From assembly GCF_000270285.1 (NCBI RefSeq), contig NC_015738.1, forward strand, positions 620,001 through 684,000: DNA of 64,000 nucleotides. The letters are read 5' to 3'. This DNA is from Eggerthella sp. YY7918 (lineage in GTDB: Bacteria > Actinomycetota > Coriobacteriia > Coriobacteriales > Eggerthellaceae). Of this stretch, positions 45,010 through 54,647 are shown in pieces. The translations under genes and the position numbers were made by a program. The notes below the pieces were generated by a model, which ran no database searches, was not told the DNA's origin, and was given only the letters and a program-made list of their open reading frames with translations. How positions within the stretch are numbered: position 1 is the stretch's first letter; each line of letters opens with the position of its first letter.

Positions 45010-46327
45010 GGACCGCAGCAGTTTCCTTGTTGAGGGCGGATAGGGTAGGGATAAGGGTTGCGACCAGCACCAGGATGAAACCTGCGAGCGAGACTATGAG
45101 GCCTTCTCCGAACGTTAGTCCTTCAAACAGGGGTAGCCCCACGGCAGAGGCCACGAGTGCGTTCGATGCTGTTACAACGCCCATGCCTACGAGTGTCGCC
45201 GTCGTCACATGGATGAGTGTTTCACACCCGGCCGCCGCTAGCAGAGTCTGTGGTTGGGCCCCGCCTACGGTCAGAAGAGCAACGTCGCGGGTGCGCGACC
45301 GTGATGACATTACCACACTGACCGCTGCGCCGACGGCACTCAGAAGTATGGGGCCGCCCAGTAACAGTACGGCAGATGTGAAATCGAGGGAGGTGCTGTA
45401 GTCGGTTAAACCTTGTTGCCGCACATAAACTTCCAGCAAGTTACCGAGCGAGAAAATGCCAGCTACCAGGCTAAACCCCACTACGATAGGGGTTTCGACC
45501 GAGGTTGAGATACCGAGTCCGTGTCGGGCGGTGTGCCGTGCCAAATACCAGGCATTCCAACGATTTTGTGGCACAAGCAACGTCCAGCCGCTCAGTAGCA
45601 GAGAAAACGCGACAGGAGCCACAGGTATGAGCGTTGCCACCATAAGCAGGGGAAGGAACATCGAATATTGCAGGGAGTCTAAATTCTCCCCGGAGAACGA
45701 GGAGGCAAGCTGCCAAGTGCCTATCGCCAAGACGGCAAACAACAGCGCACGTATCCAGGTGATTCCCTTGCGCACGGGTTCTGGCTCGCGTAGCGCGGTC
45801 ATAGGTGATGTTTTGCCTGCGCTAAGGGCGCCGCGCATGCCCCCAATCAGAAATACTGCCGCCACTATCAACCATACTGCGGGCATTAACATCATGCCTG
45901 CGTCGGGAACCACCTGGTCGATCGGTTGATAGTAGGGCGAGCTGAACACCCAGGGGAACAGTGACTCGAAGGTGGCCGCTTCCAACAGTGTGCCACAGAT
46001 CGCGCCCAGCACCGCCACCACGGCCAGTTGAACCAGTACGACAGTGCATACCAATCGGGGACTTACGTTCGCCAGCTGCCACAGGGCATAGGAGCGTCGC
46101 TGGGCTGATACGGTCAGGTTCGCCGCCGATGTGAGTACCGCCACTGCCGCAACCGACGAGAACAGAAGTACCGCAAACGCGAGGGTCTCGATGTTGGGGT
46201 ATGTAGCTGAGGTTGCTACGATTGATGCTGCCCAGCCACCAATGTAGCCACAGGTCATCGCGATAGCGAAGGCGCCGATCCAGGTGGTAGCGTGGTCGCG
46301 CAAATCGGAAAAGATCAGGCGAATCAT
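44993..46327 (-). CDS. FtsX-type ABC transporter permease
   Basis: 444 residues. Membrane segments at the N-terminus (AIAMTCGYIGGWAASIVATS, then AVLLFSSVAAVAVLTSAANL), several in the middle, and three at the end (LEGLTFGEGLIVSLAGFIL-type). The layout, with a split extracellular part, fits the FtsX/MacB-like permease group that works with LolD-like ATPases in export of peptides, lipids or antibiotics. It overlaps the ATPase gene by four bases. A decayed relative of its 3' half lies at 43440. Confidence 0.87.
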   Translation of the reverse strand: MIRLIFSDLRDHATTWIGAFAIAMTCGYIGGWAASIVATSATYPNIETLAFAVLLFSSVAAVAVLTSAANLTVSAQRRSYALWQLANVSPRLVCTVVLVQLAVVAVLGAICGTLLEAATFESLFPWVFSSPYYQPIDQVVPDAGMMLMPAVWLIVAAVFLIGGMRGALSAGKTSPMTALREPEPVRKGITWIRALLFAVLAIGTWQLASSFSGENLDSLQYSMFLPLLMVATLIPVAPVAFSLLLSGWTLLVPQNRWNAWYLARHTARHGLGISTSVETPIVVGFSLVAGIFSLGNLLEVYVRQQGLTDYSTSLDFTSAVLLLGGPILLSAVGAAVSVVMSSRSRTRDVALLTVGGAQPQTLLAAAGCETLIHVTTATLVGMGVVTASNALVASAVGLPLFEGLTFGEGLIVSLAGFILVLVATLIPTLSALNKETAAVLTVQE

Positions 46328-47058
46328 TTTTCCACCTCCAACGCCGCGAGTATCTGAGCTGCGGTCGAGTGGCCCATTTCGCGCACGATCTGTCCGTCGC
46401 GCAGCACAAGGATGCGATCAGCTAACGAGGCGGCTTCCAAATCGTGAGTAACCAGCACCACGGAACGCCCAGGATCGTTGCCGATGCTTCGCAACATGCG
46501 CAACACCTCGCGTCCATTTTGAGAATCAAGCGCGCCGGTGGGTTCGTCGGCGAACACTACGTCAGCGCCGCCGGCAAGCGCTCGCGCGATAGCCACGCGC
46601 TGTTGCTCGCCGCCCGACATATCGGCGGGGCGGCTCTTCTCGCGTCCGCCTAGGCCGACGCTTTCCAGCACCGCATGTGTCTGATCGGCGTTGAGGGGAT
46701 GGCCTGCTAGTCGGGCGGGAAGCGTTACGTTATCGCCAGCGGAGAGTGAGGGAATGAGGTTGTACGACTGAAAGATGAAGCCCACATGGTCGCGGCGGAT
46801 GTTTGCGACAGCTGCTCGCTTCACATGCACCACCTGTTTTCCCATCACCTCGATGGAGCCTGCGTCAGCCGCCTCCAATCCAGACAGACAGTACAAGAGT
46901 GTTGACTTGCCCGAACCGCTTGGGCCCACAATGCTTACCATCTCCCCGGATGCGATATTCAAGCTCACGCCTTTCAGAACGTCGACTGTTCGGCGCTTTC
47001 GTCCTCGTTCGGTGCTGAATGTCTTTCTGATTTCGCGCGCAACTATCGTAGAGCTCAT
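46324..47058 (-). CDS. ABC transporter ATP-binding protein (LolD/MacB type)
   Basis: 244 residues. Walker [21 protein letters not shown] near residue 43, Q-loop [19 protein letters not shown], signature [15 protein letters not shown] near 147, and Walker [17 protein letters not shown]. It powers the permease encoded next. ATG 47058. The XRE membrane regulator upstream, 65 bases away, may control the pair. Confidence 0.94.
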   Translation of the reverse strand: MSSTIVAREIRKTFSTERGRKRRTVDVLKGVSLNIASGEMVSIVGPSGSGKSTLLYCLSGLEAADAGSIEVMGKQVVHVKRAAVANIRRDHVGFIFQSYNLIPSLSAGDNVTLPARLAGHPLNADQTHAVLESVGLGGREKSRPADMSGGEQQRVAIARALAGGADVVFADEPTGALDSQNGREVLRMLRSIGNDPGRSVVLVTHDLEAASLADRILVLRDGQIVREMGHSTAAQILAALEVEK

Positions 47059-47123
47059 ACGCCCTCCTCAAACGAAGTACTTATAGAGTTGTGGTGCTTA
47101 CCTGCGTGGGAATATCAGCGGAA

Positions 47124-48095
47124 CTACCCGCTTTTTCGCATGGAACGAAAGGCACGAATGGCTACGCAGATGAGGCCGCCGGCTGGCCATGCGAGCCAAA
47201 ACATGCGCTGAGCCGCTGTTATCGGTATGAACAACAGCACCAGGCCGACCACCGTCGCTACGCTCATGACCAGGACGTATACTCCGCGTTCGCTCTTGAT
47301 TCGCCGGGCGTGCGTTTGTAGCGCTTCATCATCTAGGGCATCGATGTCGGCATCGTCCATGCGGTAAAGCGAGCCGCGGTTGTAACGATCGAGGTTGCAG
47401 CGCCGTCCCATAAGCCATCCCCGTATGATGAAAAACGCCCCTAAAGCGGCACAGGTCAAAAATGCTGCGCTTGCGAACCACACGTTGGTCTGAAGCACGA
47501 TGGTTGAGGCAAGGCCAATCATGATCAGGCTTGCCCCCGCAACAAGGCTTGTCGAAAGGGTGGTGCACGCCTGGGCTTTTTGGTCGGTCGTGTAGAAATC
47601 GTCCACGAAGGGATGCGCCGCGCGAAACGTCCGATGCTCAAGTACCGCAGGTACGACGAGGGCAAGCCCCACGGCCGCTCCAACGAACACGAGCGCCATT
47701 GTGTAGCTGGCCACGTTGATGCCGACCGCAAGCAGTGCGCCTGACAGAAATAGCGCGACGGCACATCCCGCTATCATCACAGCTGCGCCCAGCGAGAGCT
47801 TCCATGCGAAGGTACGTATCTCCTGGTCGTATCCCGTTACATCCTGTAGCACTTTCATGCTGGGCATGCTGGCGGCTTCGTCGACGGGGCGCGCGGTCAG
47901 GTCGCCCGATACGAGTTCGTCGAGCGTACATCCGAAGAGGCTACACAGCTTCAGCAGCTTGTCCATTTCCGGATACGCGCGTTCGGCTTCCCATTTGGAA
48001 ACGGACTGACGGCTCACGCCCAGCAGCATGGCAAGCTGTTCTTGTGTCATGTTGCGTGTTGCACGCAGGTGCTGCAGGTTGTCGCGAAAGCTCAT
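47124..48095 (-). CDS. XRE-family regulator with membrane segments
   Basis: 323 residues. An N-terminal XRE helix-turn-helix (LRATRNMTQEQLAMLLGVSR, then WEAERAYPEMDKLLKL) is followed by about six hydrophobic segments in pairs. Similar proteins sit by ABC transporters for antimicrobial peptides or cell-envelope stress in Firmicutes and Actinobacteria. ATG 48095 begins MSFRDNLQHL and has GGAAGG upstream; the open frame reaching 48239 adds 48 residues without similarity. Same strand as the ABC genes. The interval 48096-48336 has no clear terminator. Confidence 0.85.
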   Translation of the reverse strand: MSFRDNLQHLRATRNMTQEQLAMLLGVSRQSVSKWEAERAYPEMDKLLKLCSLFGCTLDELVSGDLTARPVDEAASMPSMKVLQDVTGYDQEIRTFAWKLSLGAAVMIAGCAVALFLSGALLAVGINVASYTMALVFVGAAVGLALVVPAVLEHRTFRAAHPFVDDFYTTDQKAQACTTLSTSLVAGASLIMIGLASTIVLQTNVWFASAAFLTCAALGAFFIIRGWLMGRRCNLDRYNRGSLYRMDDADIDALDDEALQTHARRIKSERGVYVLVMSVATVVGLVLLFIPITAAQRMFWLAWPAGGLICVAIRAFRSMRKSG

Positions 48096-48336
48096 GAGGT
48101 GCCCTTCCGTTGGAACTGCTGGCGCTTGGTTAGCCAGTGATTCTATAGTGCCAGGGCTGATCGTCTCGCTCAACCAACTTGCGGCTTCTTTTTGGGAAAA
48201 GCATTCGACAACCGTTGGTATCCCTTCGCAGGTCAGCACCTACGCAACTGCGGTTGCTTTCCTTTCCCGCCGTCACGGATGAATTTGGGATGTGTCGCGC
48301 GCGGGTACCTGCACGGACACACGGGGGCGGGCAGAT

Positions 48337-49044
48337 TCACTCCACGCGAAGCATACGATAGCCTACGCCGACGTGAGTTTGGATGTAGACGGGGTTCGAC
48401 GGATCGGGTTCGATCTTCTTGCGCAGGGTGGCCATGAACACACGCAGAGACGAGCGGTCGGAGGCCAGCGCGCTACCCCACACCTCTTTGAGCAGGTAGT
48501 TGTGCGTGAGCACTTTGCCGGTGTTGCGGGCGAGCAGGCAGAGCAGTTTGTACTCCGAGGGTGTGAGGTGTACCTCTTCGTCGTCACGCGTCACGCAGGC
48601 GGACGCGTAGTCGATGCGCAGCGCGCCGTTTTCGTAGACGACCTCCTCGGGACCGCCCTGCAGCGCACGTTCGCGTTCGAGGCGACGCAGGGCAACGCGC
48701 AGGCGTGCGAGCAGCTCTTCCACGGAGAACGGTTTCACCAGGTAGTCGTCGGCGCCAGCATCGAGCGCAGCCACTTTGTCGGCGTCTTCCAGGCGCGCCG
48801 AGAGCACGATAACGGGCAGCGAGGACCACTCGCGCAGCGTGCGGATAACGTCCACGCCGTCGCCATCGGGCAGCCCGAGGTCCAAAATGGCCAGGTCGGG
48901 CGGCTGCGACGACAGTTCGAGCAGTGCCTGGGCGACCGTTTTGGCCTCGCGCACCGCGTAGCCGTGCACATCGAGCGTGGTGACAACCAGACGGCGCACG
49001 GCCGTGTCGTCCTCCACCACAAGTATCCGGTATCCGTCAGCCAC
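48337..49044 (-). CDS. kdpE: Response regulator KdpE
   Basis: 235 residues. Receiver domain with VVEDDTAVRRLVVTTL, phosphorylated Asp in LAILDLGLPDGDGVDVI near residue 53 and the conserved Lys in DDYLVKPFSVEELLAR; OmpR-type winged helix at the C-terminus (VHLTPSEYKLLCLLARNTGK, VFMATLRKKIEPDPSNPVYI). It activates the kdp genes when phosphorylated by KdpD. GTG 49044 overlaps the kdpD end by eight bases. Last gene of the kdp operon. Confidence 0.93.
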   Translation of the reverse strand: MADGYRILVVEDDTAVRRLVVTTLDVHGYAVREAKTVAQALLELSSQPPDLAILDLGLPDGDGVDVIRTLREWSSLPVIVLSARLEDADKVAALDAGADDYLVKPFSVEELLARLRVALRRLERERALQGGPEEVVYENGALRIDYASACVTRDDEEVHLTPSEYKLLCLLARNTGKVLTHNYLLKEVWGSALASDRSSLRVFMATLRKKIEPDPSNPVYIQTHVGVGYRMLRVE

Positions 49045-51832
49045 GTCGTTCCTCCCGCTGTTGCTCGCTCACCACATCATCTGCGTTCACTGCCGGCAAC
49101 GAGAACGAAAACTCGCAGCCGTGTGGCTGCACGTTGCGTACCTCAAGCGTGCCACCATGCACCTCCACAATGGAGCGGCACAGCGGAAGCCCCAGGCCCA
49201 TGCCGCGCTTGAAGTCACCGCTCTTGCCGCTTGGCCTGCCGGTCGATCCATTGTAGAACAGGTCAAAGAGGTGCGCTCGGTCCTCAGCGGAAATGCCGGG
49301 GCCTTCGTCGGTAACCGCAATACGCACACGCGGCGCATCCTGCTCATTTACGGTGCTTGCCTTCACAACCACGCTCCCTTCGACGGGTGAGTAAGTCAGC
49401 GCGTTGTTCACCAAATTCACGATCACCTGGATGATAAGGCGCGCATCCATGTCGGCCATGAGGAGCTCGTCGGTCACTTCGGCACGCACGCGCCCTTCGC
49501 TCGCGCGGCGGTCGATGTGCCCGAGTGCCTCACGTACCACCTCGCCTACCACCTCGGGTTGGCGGTCGATCTCCATCGTGCCATTTTCGATGCGCGTGAT
49601 GGACAACAGGTTCTCCACGAGCGCGATGAGCCACTGGGCATCGTCGTGGATGTCGCGATAGAGACGCTCACGTTGAGCGCGCTCCATGCCGTCGCCGTCG
49701 AGCAGAAGCATATCTGCGTCGCCGGAGATGCTGGTGAGTGGCGTGCGCAGGTCGTGCGAAATGGTGCGCAGCAGATTTGAGCGCAGCGTTTCCTTCTCCA
49801 CGCGCACCTCCATGGCGCGGCGATCTTCGGTGGACACGAGCTGTTCGGCCGCTTGCCCGCATTCGTTCACAATCATGAGCACGAGATTTTTCTCGAATGC
49901 GCCGAAGTCATCATCGTCGTCCATTTCATCCATCACGATGCCCACGACGCCGTAGACAACATTCTTGGCGCTGACAGGAAGGTAGAGGCAGCGCGCGTCA
50001 GCAAGCGTGTCGGTGGTGGACCCGGCGCGCTCGTTGTTCGCGGCCGCCCACGCCGCCACGGCCGCTTCGGAAGGCGACACGAGCTCTGCCTCCGACGCGT
50101 CTGCGCCCTTTGTGCCGGGCACGTTGCGGATGTCTCCTTCTCCAAGACGTCCGTCGGAGTGTAGACGGTAGGTGACCACAGGACGGTTCAGTAGTTTTAC
50201 TATCTGATCGGCAGCAAGGCGCAAGCAGACATTCAAGTCGTCAGCCGACTGGATGGCACGGCTCGATTCCAGCAGCACCTCCATGCGGTACGCGCGACGA
50301 GCACTGCTCTCGGTCTGACTTTTCATGCGCACGGCGAGCGACGTTGCCAAAAGCGTGCCCAGCAGCAGAAAAACGAACACGAACGAGGAGTTCAAACCGT
50401 ACGCGTGTAGTGTAAAGCGCGGCGCGGTGAAGAAGAAGTTGTAGGCAAGCATGCTGCCGAGCGACGCGAGAACCGCGAAGAAAAACCCGTCGGCGCGCGT
50501 GGCGAACAAGAGCGCCACCAGCAGGTAGAGCATAAGCACGATTGAGCCCGCCATGCCCATTCCGTAGATGGCCAAGCCGAGGAGTGTGGCAATGGCCACT
50601 GATGCTACTGCCTTCCATGCATCCCCCGCCGTAATGCGGAAGCCTCGTTCCTCGCGCAAGCGGCCGAATTGCGCGGGGAGGTCCTGTACCGGCACCACAT
50701 CCACCACGGCAGCGTGTGCGAGCCTGGTGAGGCGGTTGACCAGGCCCTCTCGTGCCAGTATTCCGCCGCGCAGCCCTGTGGTGTTGCCCACAACGATGTG
50801 CGTGACGCCTGCAGCCTGGGCGTAGAGGGCTATCTGACGGGCGATGTCGTCGCCGTGCAGGGTGACAATGCGCGCGCCCAGCTCCTCCGCCACGCCAACA
50901 TTCGTCCGCAGCGCTTCACGACGAGCGGCATCCAGCTTATGGCTGCGCGACGTCTCCATCACGACTGCCGTGAACGTGCCTCGATAGGCCTCGGCCATGT
51001 TGGCCGCCGCACGGATGGCCTTCACGTTTCCGGGGTCTTCGGTCACGTATACGAGCACGTCCTCGCCTGCCTCGACGCGCTGTCCCTCTTGGGCGCGCTC
51101 TGCCTTGCGGGAAAGACGCTCGGCCATGCGGCGCAGGGCTATCTCGCGCAACGCTGTGAGGTTCTTCTGCGAGAAAAAGTTTGCGAGGGCGGTTCCAGCG
51201 CGGTCGGGTGAATAGACTTTTCCGGCCTCGAGGCGCTCTATGAGGTCGTCGGGTTCGATGTCTACCAGCTCCACCGATGCCGCCTCGTCGAACACGCGAT
51301 CGGGGATGCGTTCGCTCACGGTAACATGCGTGATCCCGGCGATCTTGTCGTTAAGGCCCTCGAGATGTTGCACGTTTACGGTGGTGAACACGTTGATGCC
51401 GGCGCGCAGTAACTCCTCGACATCCTGGTAGCGCTTGCGGTGGCGGCAACCCGGTGCATTGGTATGGGCCAGTTCATCTACGAGCACAATTTGCGGATGG
51501 CGCGCGAGTACCGCGTCGAGGTCGAACTCCTTGAGGGTGATGGTGCGATGGCGTACTTCGTGCGGAGGTATTTGTTCGAGCCCCTCCACCAGCGCCATCG
51601 TATCGGCGCGGGTGTGGGGTTCTACGTAGCCCACCACCACGTCGAACCCCTTTGCCAGTACAGCATGCGCCTCTTCAAGCATGGCGTACGTCTTACCCAC
51701 GCCGGCCGCATAACCGAAAAATATTTTGAGCTTGCCGCGTGTGTCGCCTTCCGCCGCCTCCGCCTCGGCGATCTGCCGAAGAATGGCGTCGGGGTCGCGC
51801 CGCAAGGCGTAATCGAATGTCGAATCAGCCAT
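49037..51832 (-). CDS. kdpD: Sensor histidine kinase KdpD
   Basis: 931 residues. N-terminal KdpD domain with Walker-type KIFFGYAAGVGKTYAMLEEA near residue 37, universal stress-like domain about 250-370, four membrane segments near 400-500 (VAIATLLGLAIYGMGMAGSI), a GAF-like domain, and a histidine kinase core with the phosphorylated His in RTISHDLRTPLTSISGDADM and ATP site VNNALTYSP, DEGPGISAEDR, GMGLGLPLCRSIVEVHGG. It senses low potassium or turgor. Starts 20 bases after kdpC. Confidence 0.95.
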   Translation of the reverse strand: MADSTFDYALRRDPDAILRQIAEAEAAEGDTRGKLKIFFGYAAGVGKTYAMLEEAHAVLAKGFDVVVGYVEPHTRADTMALVEGLEQIPPHEVRHRTITLKEFDLDAVLARHPQIVLVDELAHTNAPGCRHRKRYQDVEELLRAGINVFTTVNVQHLEGLNDKIAGITHVTVSERIPDRVFDEAASVELVDIEPDDLIERLEAGKVYSPDRAGTALANFFSQKNLTALREIALRRMAERLSRKAERAQEGQRVEAGEDVLVYVTEDPGNVKAIRAAANMAEAYRGTFTAVVMETSRSHKLDAARREALRTNVGVAEELGARIVTLHGDDIARQIALYAQAAGVTHIVVGNTTGLRGGILAREGLVNRLTRLAHAAVVDVVPVQDLPAQFGRLREERGFRITAGDAWKAVASVAIATLLGLAIYGMGMAGSIVLMLYLLVALLFATRADGFFFAVLASLGSMLAYNFFFTAPRFTLHAYGLNSSFVFVFLLLGTLLATSLAVRMKSQTESSARRAYRMEVLLESSRAIQSADDLNVCLRLAADQIVKLLNRPVVTYRLHSDGRLGEGDIRNVPGTKGADASEAELVSPSEAAVAAWAAANNERAGSTTDTLADARCLYLPVSAKNVVYGVVGIVMDEMDDDDDFGAFEKNLVLMIVNECGQAAEQLVSTEDRRAMEVRVEKETLRSNLLRTISHDLRTPLTSISGDADMLLLDGDGMERAQRERLYRDIHDDAQWLIALVENLLSITRIENGTMEIDRQPEVVGEVVREALGHIDRRASEGRVRAEVTDELLMADMDARLIIQVIVNLVNNALTYSPVEGSVVVKASTVNEQDAPRVRIAVTDEGPGISAEDRAHLFDLFYNGSTGRPSGKSGDFKRGMGLGLPLCRSIVEVHGGTLEVRNVQPHGCEFSFSLPAVNADDVVSEQQREERRG

Positions 51833-51852
51833 GGCTGCCCTTTCCCGTCTCG

Positions 51853-52452
51853 CTACAGGATACCATCGAGCATGAGGTTCACTTTGAGCACGTTTACACG
51901 CGCCTGTCCGAGGACGCCGAACTGCGGCTGTTCGGTGCAGGCTTCGATGATGGCGCGGATGTCGGAAGCACTTCTGCCGGTAGTGCGGGCCAGGCGATCC
52001 ACCTGATACTCGGCGGCGGCCGGCGAGATGTGCGGGTCGAGGCCGCTGCCGGAACAGGTGACGAGATCGCTCGGGATGGGGTGGTCGCCCTGCTCGGGGT
52101 GCGCGGCACGGATTGTTTGGACGCGCTCGGATACGAGCTGGCTGAATTCGTCACTTGCGGGGCTGAGGTTGGAGGGGCCGTACCACATGAGCGGGTTGCC
52201 CGCGGCGTCGGTGAACGCGTGCGTGTTTGCGTTTGCGGGGCGACCCCACAGGTGAGTGTCACTGGAAAACTGCTGGCCAACCAGAGTGCTGCCGTACTTC
52301 GTGCCGTCGACTTCGATGATTGATCCGTTCGTCTGCCAAGGGAACAAGAGCTGTGTGATGCCGGTGACGGCAGCGGTGTAGAGCACGCCACAGAGAAGGG
52401 TAGCAGCGAGGAAAAAGAGCGCCGCAGTAACCCAGGTTTTTGCATTGGTCAT
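51853..52452 (-). CDS. kdpC: Potassium-transporting ATPase subunit KdpC
   Basis: 199 residues. One N-terminal membrane segment (about 7-30), then the KdpC pattern: LVGQQFSSDTHLWGRPA, PSNLSPASDEFSQLVSERV, and SGSGLDPHISPAAAEYQVDR near residue 135. It stabilises and assists ATP binding by KdpB. Gap of 29 bases to kdpB. Confidence 0.94.
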   Translation of the reverse strand: MTNAKTWVTAALFFLAATLLCGVLYTAAVTGITQLLFPWQTNGSIIEVDGTKYGSTLVGQQFSSDTHLWGRPANANTHAFTDAAGNPLMWYGPSNLSPASDEFSQLVSERVQTIRAAHPEQGDHPIPSDLVTCSGSGLDPHISPAAAEYQVDRLARTTGRSASDIRAIIEACTEQPQFGVLGQARVNVLKVNLMLDGIL

Positions 52453-52481
52453 GAGAATTACCCTTTCTTCTTCGGCTGGGA

Positions 52482-54629
52482 CTATGCCACGCCGAGCGCG
52501 GTCAGGCCTAAGTCGAGCAGCTTAATGGCTACGAACGGCAACACCATGCCGCCGATGCCGTACACGGTCAGATTACGTGTGAGCAGGCTTTGTGCGGTGC
52601 CTTCGCGGTATTTCACGCCGCGCAGGGCCAGCGGTATGAGCGCCACAATGATGAGCGCGTTGTAGATGATGGCCGCAAGGATGGCTGACGCAGGGCTGGC
52701 AAGGTGCATGATGTTGAGCGCCTGGAGCTGTGGATACAGCGGCACGAACAGCGCGGGGATGATGGCGAAGTATTTCGCCAGGTCGTTCGCGATGGAAAAC
52801 GTTGTGAGGCTGCCGCGCGTCATGAGCAGTTGCTTGCCAATGCGCACGATGTCAATGAGTTTCGTGGGGCTTGAATCGAGGTCCACCATGTTGCCGGCTT
52901 CCTTCGCCGCTTGGGTGCCGCTGTTCATGGCCACGGCTACGTCGGCCTGCGCGAGGGCGGGCGCGTCGTTCGTGCCGTCGCCAGTCATGGCCACCATGTG
53001 GCCCTCGGCCTGGTACTGGCGGATGGCGGCCAGCTTTGATTCGGGCGTGGCCTCGGCAATGAAGTCGTCCACGCCGGCTTCGGCGGCGATGGCGGCGGCG
53101 GTCATCGGGTTATCGCCGGTAATCATGACGGTTTTGATGCCCATGGTGCGCAGGTCGGAGAAGTTTTCTTTGATGCCCTGCTTCACGATGTCCTTCAGAT
53201 AGATGACGCCGAGCACGCGATGGTCGCGCGCCACCAGTAGGGGCGTGCCGCCTGCGCGCGAGATTTCTTCTACGGTGCGAGCGCACTCGGCGCTGTACGT
53301 ACCGCCGGTTGTCTCTACGTACGCACGCACCGCGTCGGCCGCACCTTTGCGAATCTCGTGTCCCCCGAAGTCCACGCCGCTCATGCGCGTTTGGGCGGTG
53401 AACGGGATGGACGTCATACCAGATCCCTCAAGCGAACGGGCACGGATGTTGAAGCGCTCCTTCGCCAACACGACGATGCTGCGGCCTTCGGGTGTTTCGT
53501 CGGTGAGGCTGGCCAGCTGTGCGGCATCGGCCGCCTCGCGCTCGGTGGCGCCGTCCACTGGGATAAACGCGGCCGCCTGACGGTTACCGAGCGTGATGGT
53601 GCCCGTCTTGTCGAGCAAGAGCACGTCCACATCACCCGCCGCTTCCACGGCGCGCCCGCTCATGGCCAGCACGTTCGCCTGATTGAGGCGGCTCATGCCA
53701 GCGATGCCGATGGCCGACAGCAGGGCACCGATGGTGGTGGGCGCCAGACACACGAACAGTGCGATGAGCGAGGTGAGCGTGGTGGGATTCGGCGTTTCCT
53801 GTTGCTCGGCCGTGAACAGGCTAAACGGAAACAGCGCCACCGCCACCATGAGAAATACTATGGTGAGCGCCACCAGCAGAATCTCAAGCGCCAGTTCGTT
53901 CGGCGTCTTTTTGCGCGCAGCCGACTCCACCATGGCAATCATCTGGTCGAGGAAGCTGTGGCCCGCGTCGGCCGTCACCTCCACCACCAGCCAGTCGGAG
54001 AGCACCGTGGTACCGCCGGTGACAGAGGAGCGGTCGCCGCCCGATTCGCGGATGACCGGGGCCGATTCGCCCGTGATGGCGCTCTCGTCCACCGATGCCG
54101 CACCCATAACAATTTCGCCGTCAGCGGGAATCTGATCACCCGCGGCTACGAAGAACAGATCCTTTTTCTTAAGTGTGGCCGAACCCACCTCCTCGGCGTT
54201 CAGATGGAAGAACTTAGCCGGATCTTCGACGTGCATGCCTTTCGCTACCTGGCCTTGGTTGATCTTATGCGCATCCACGTCGCGCTTGGCGGCGCGCAGC
54301 GCGTCGGCCTGCGCCTTGCCACGACCTTCGGCCAGCGCCTCGGCGAAGTTGGAGAACAACACCGTGAGCCACAGCACTACCGAGATGGCCAGAACAAATG
54401 CCGGTTGCGAGTCCGTCACGCCGAACAGCGCCAGCACAAACAGGATAAGCGTCAGCGTAGCCGACAAGTACACCATGAGCATGACGGGGTTTTTCGCCTG
54501 CTCACGCGGGTGGAGCTTCGTGAATGCGTCGCGTACGGCGCGTTTTGCGAGCGCGCTCATGCCGCGGTCGGCGCGGTTGGGGCGAGAGGCGTGCATGCCG
54601 GCTTCTTCTTCAAGAGTTAATGTTGTCAT
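52482..54629 (-). CDS. kdpB: Potassium-transporting P-type ATPase subunit KdpB
   Basis: 715 residues. P-type ATPase with [18 protein letters not shown], phosphorylated Asp in [20 protein letters not shown] near residue 330, and hinge [20 protein letters not shown] near 540, plus seven or so membrane segments. It hydrolyses ATP to drive potassium uptake through KdpA. ATG 54629 is chosen because AAGGTGA is at a suitable distance; ATG 54641 would be only three bases from it. Confidence 0.95.
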   Translation of the reverse strand: MTTLTLEEEAGMHASRPNRADRGMSALAKRAVRDAFTKLHPREQAKNPVMLMVYLSATLTLILFVLALFGVTDSQPAFVLAISVVLWLTVLFSNFAEALAEGRGKAQADALRAAKRDVDAHKINQGQVAKGMHVEDPAKFFHLNAEEVGSATLKKKDLFFVAAGDQIPADGEIVMGAASVDESAITGESAPVIRESGGDRSSVTGGTTVLSDWLVVEVTADAGHSFLDQMIAMVESAARKKTPNELALEILLVALTIVFLMVAVALFPFSLFTAEQQETPNPTTLTSLIALFVCLAPTTIGALLSAIGIAGMSRLNQANVLAMSGRAVEAAGDVDVLLLDKTGTITLGNRQAAAFIPVDGATEREAADAAQLASLTDETPEGRSIVVLAKERFNIRARSLEGSGMTSIPFTAQTRMSGVDFGGHEIRKGAADAVRAYVETTGGTYSAECARTVEEISRAGGTPLLVARDHRVLGVIYLKDIVKQGIKENFSDLRTMGIKTVMITGDNPMTAAAIAAEAGVDDFIAEATPESKLAAIRQYQAEGHMVAMTGDGTNDAPALAQADVAVAMNSGTQAAKEAGNMVDLDSSPTKLIDIVRIGKQLLMTRGSLTTFSIANDLAKYFAIIPALFVPLYPQLQALNIMHLASPASAILAAIIYNALIIVALIPLALRGVKYREGTAQSLLTRNLTVYGIGGMVLPFVAIKLLDLGLTALGVA

Positions 54630-54647
54630 AATTTCATTCACCTTGCC

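Noticed and set aside
53358-54620. 420-codon plus-strand frame over kdpB
   Set aside because: Shadow, full of His/Arg/Gln runs, no ribosome site.
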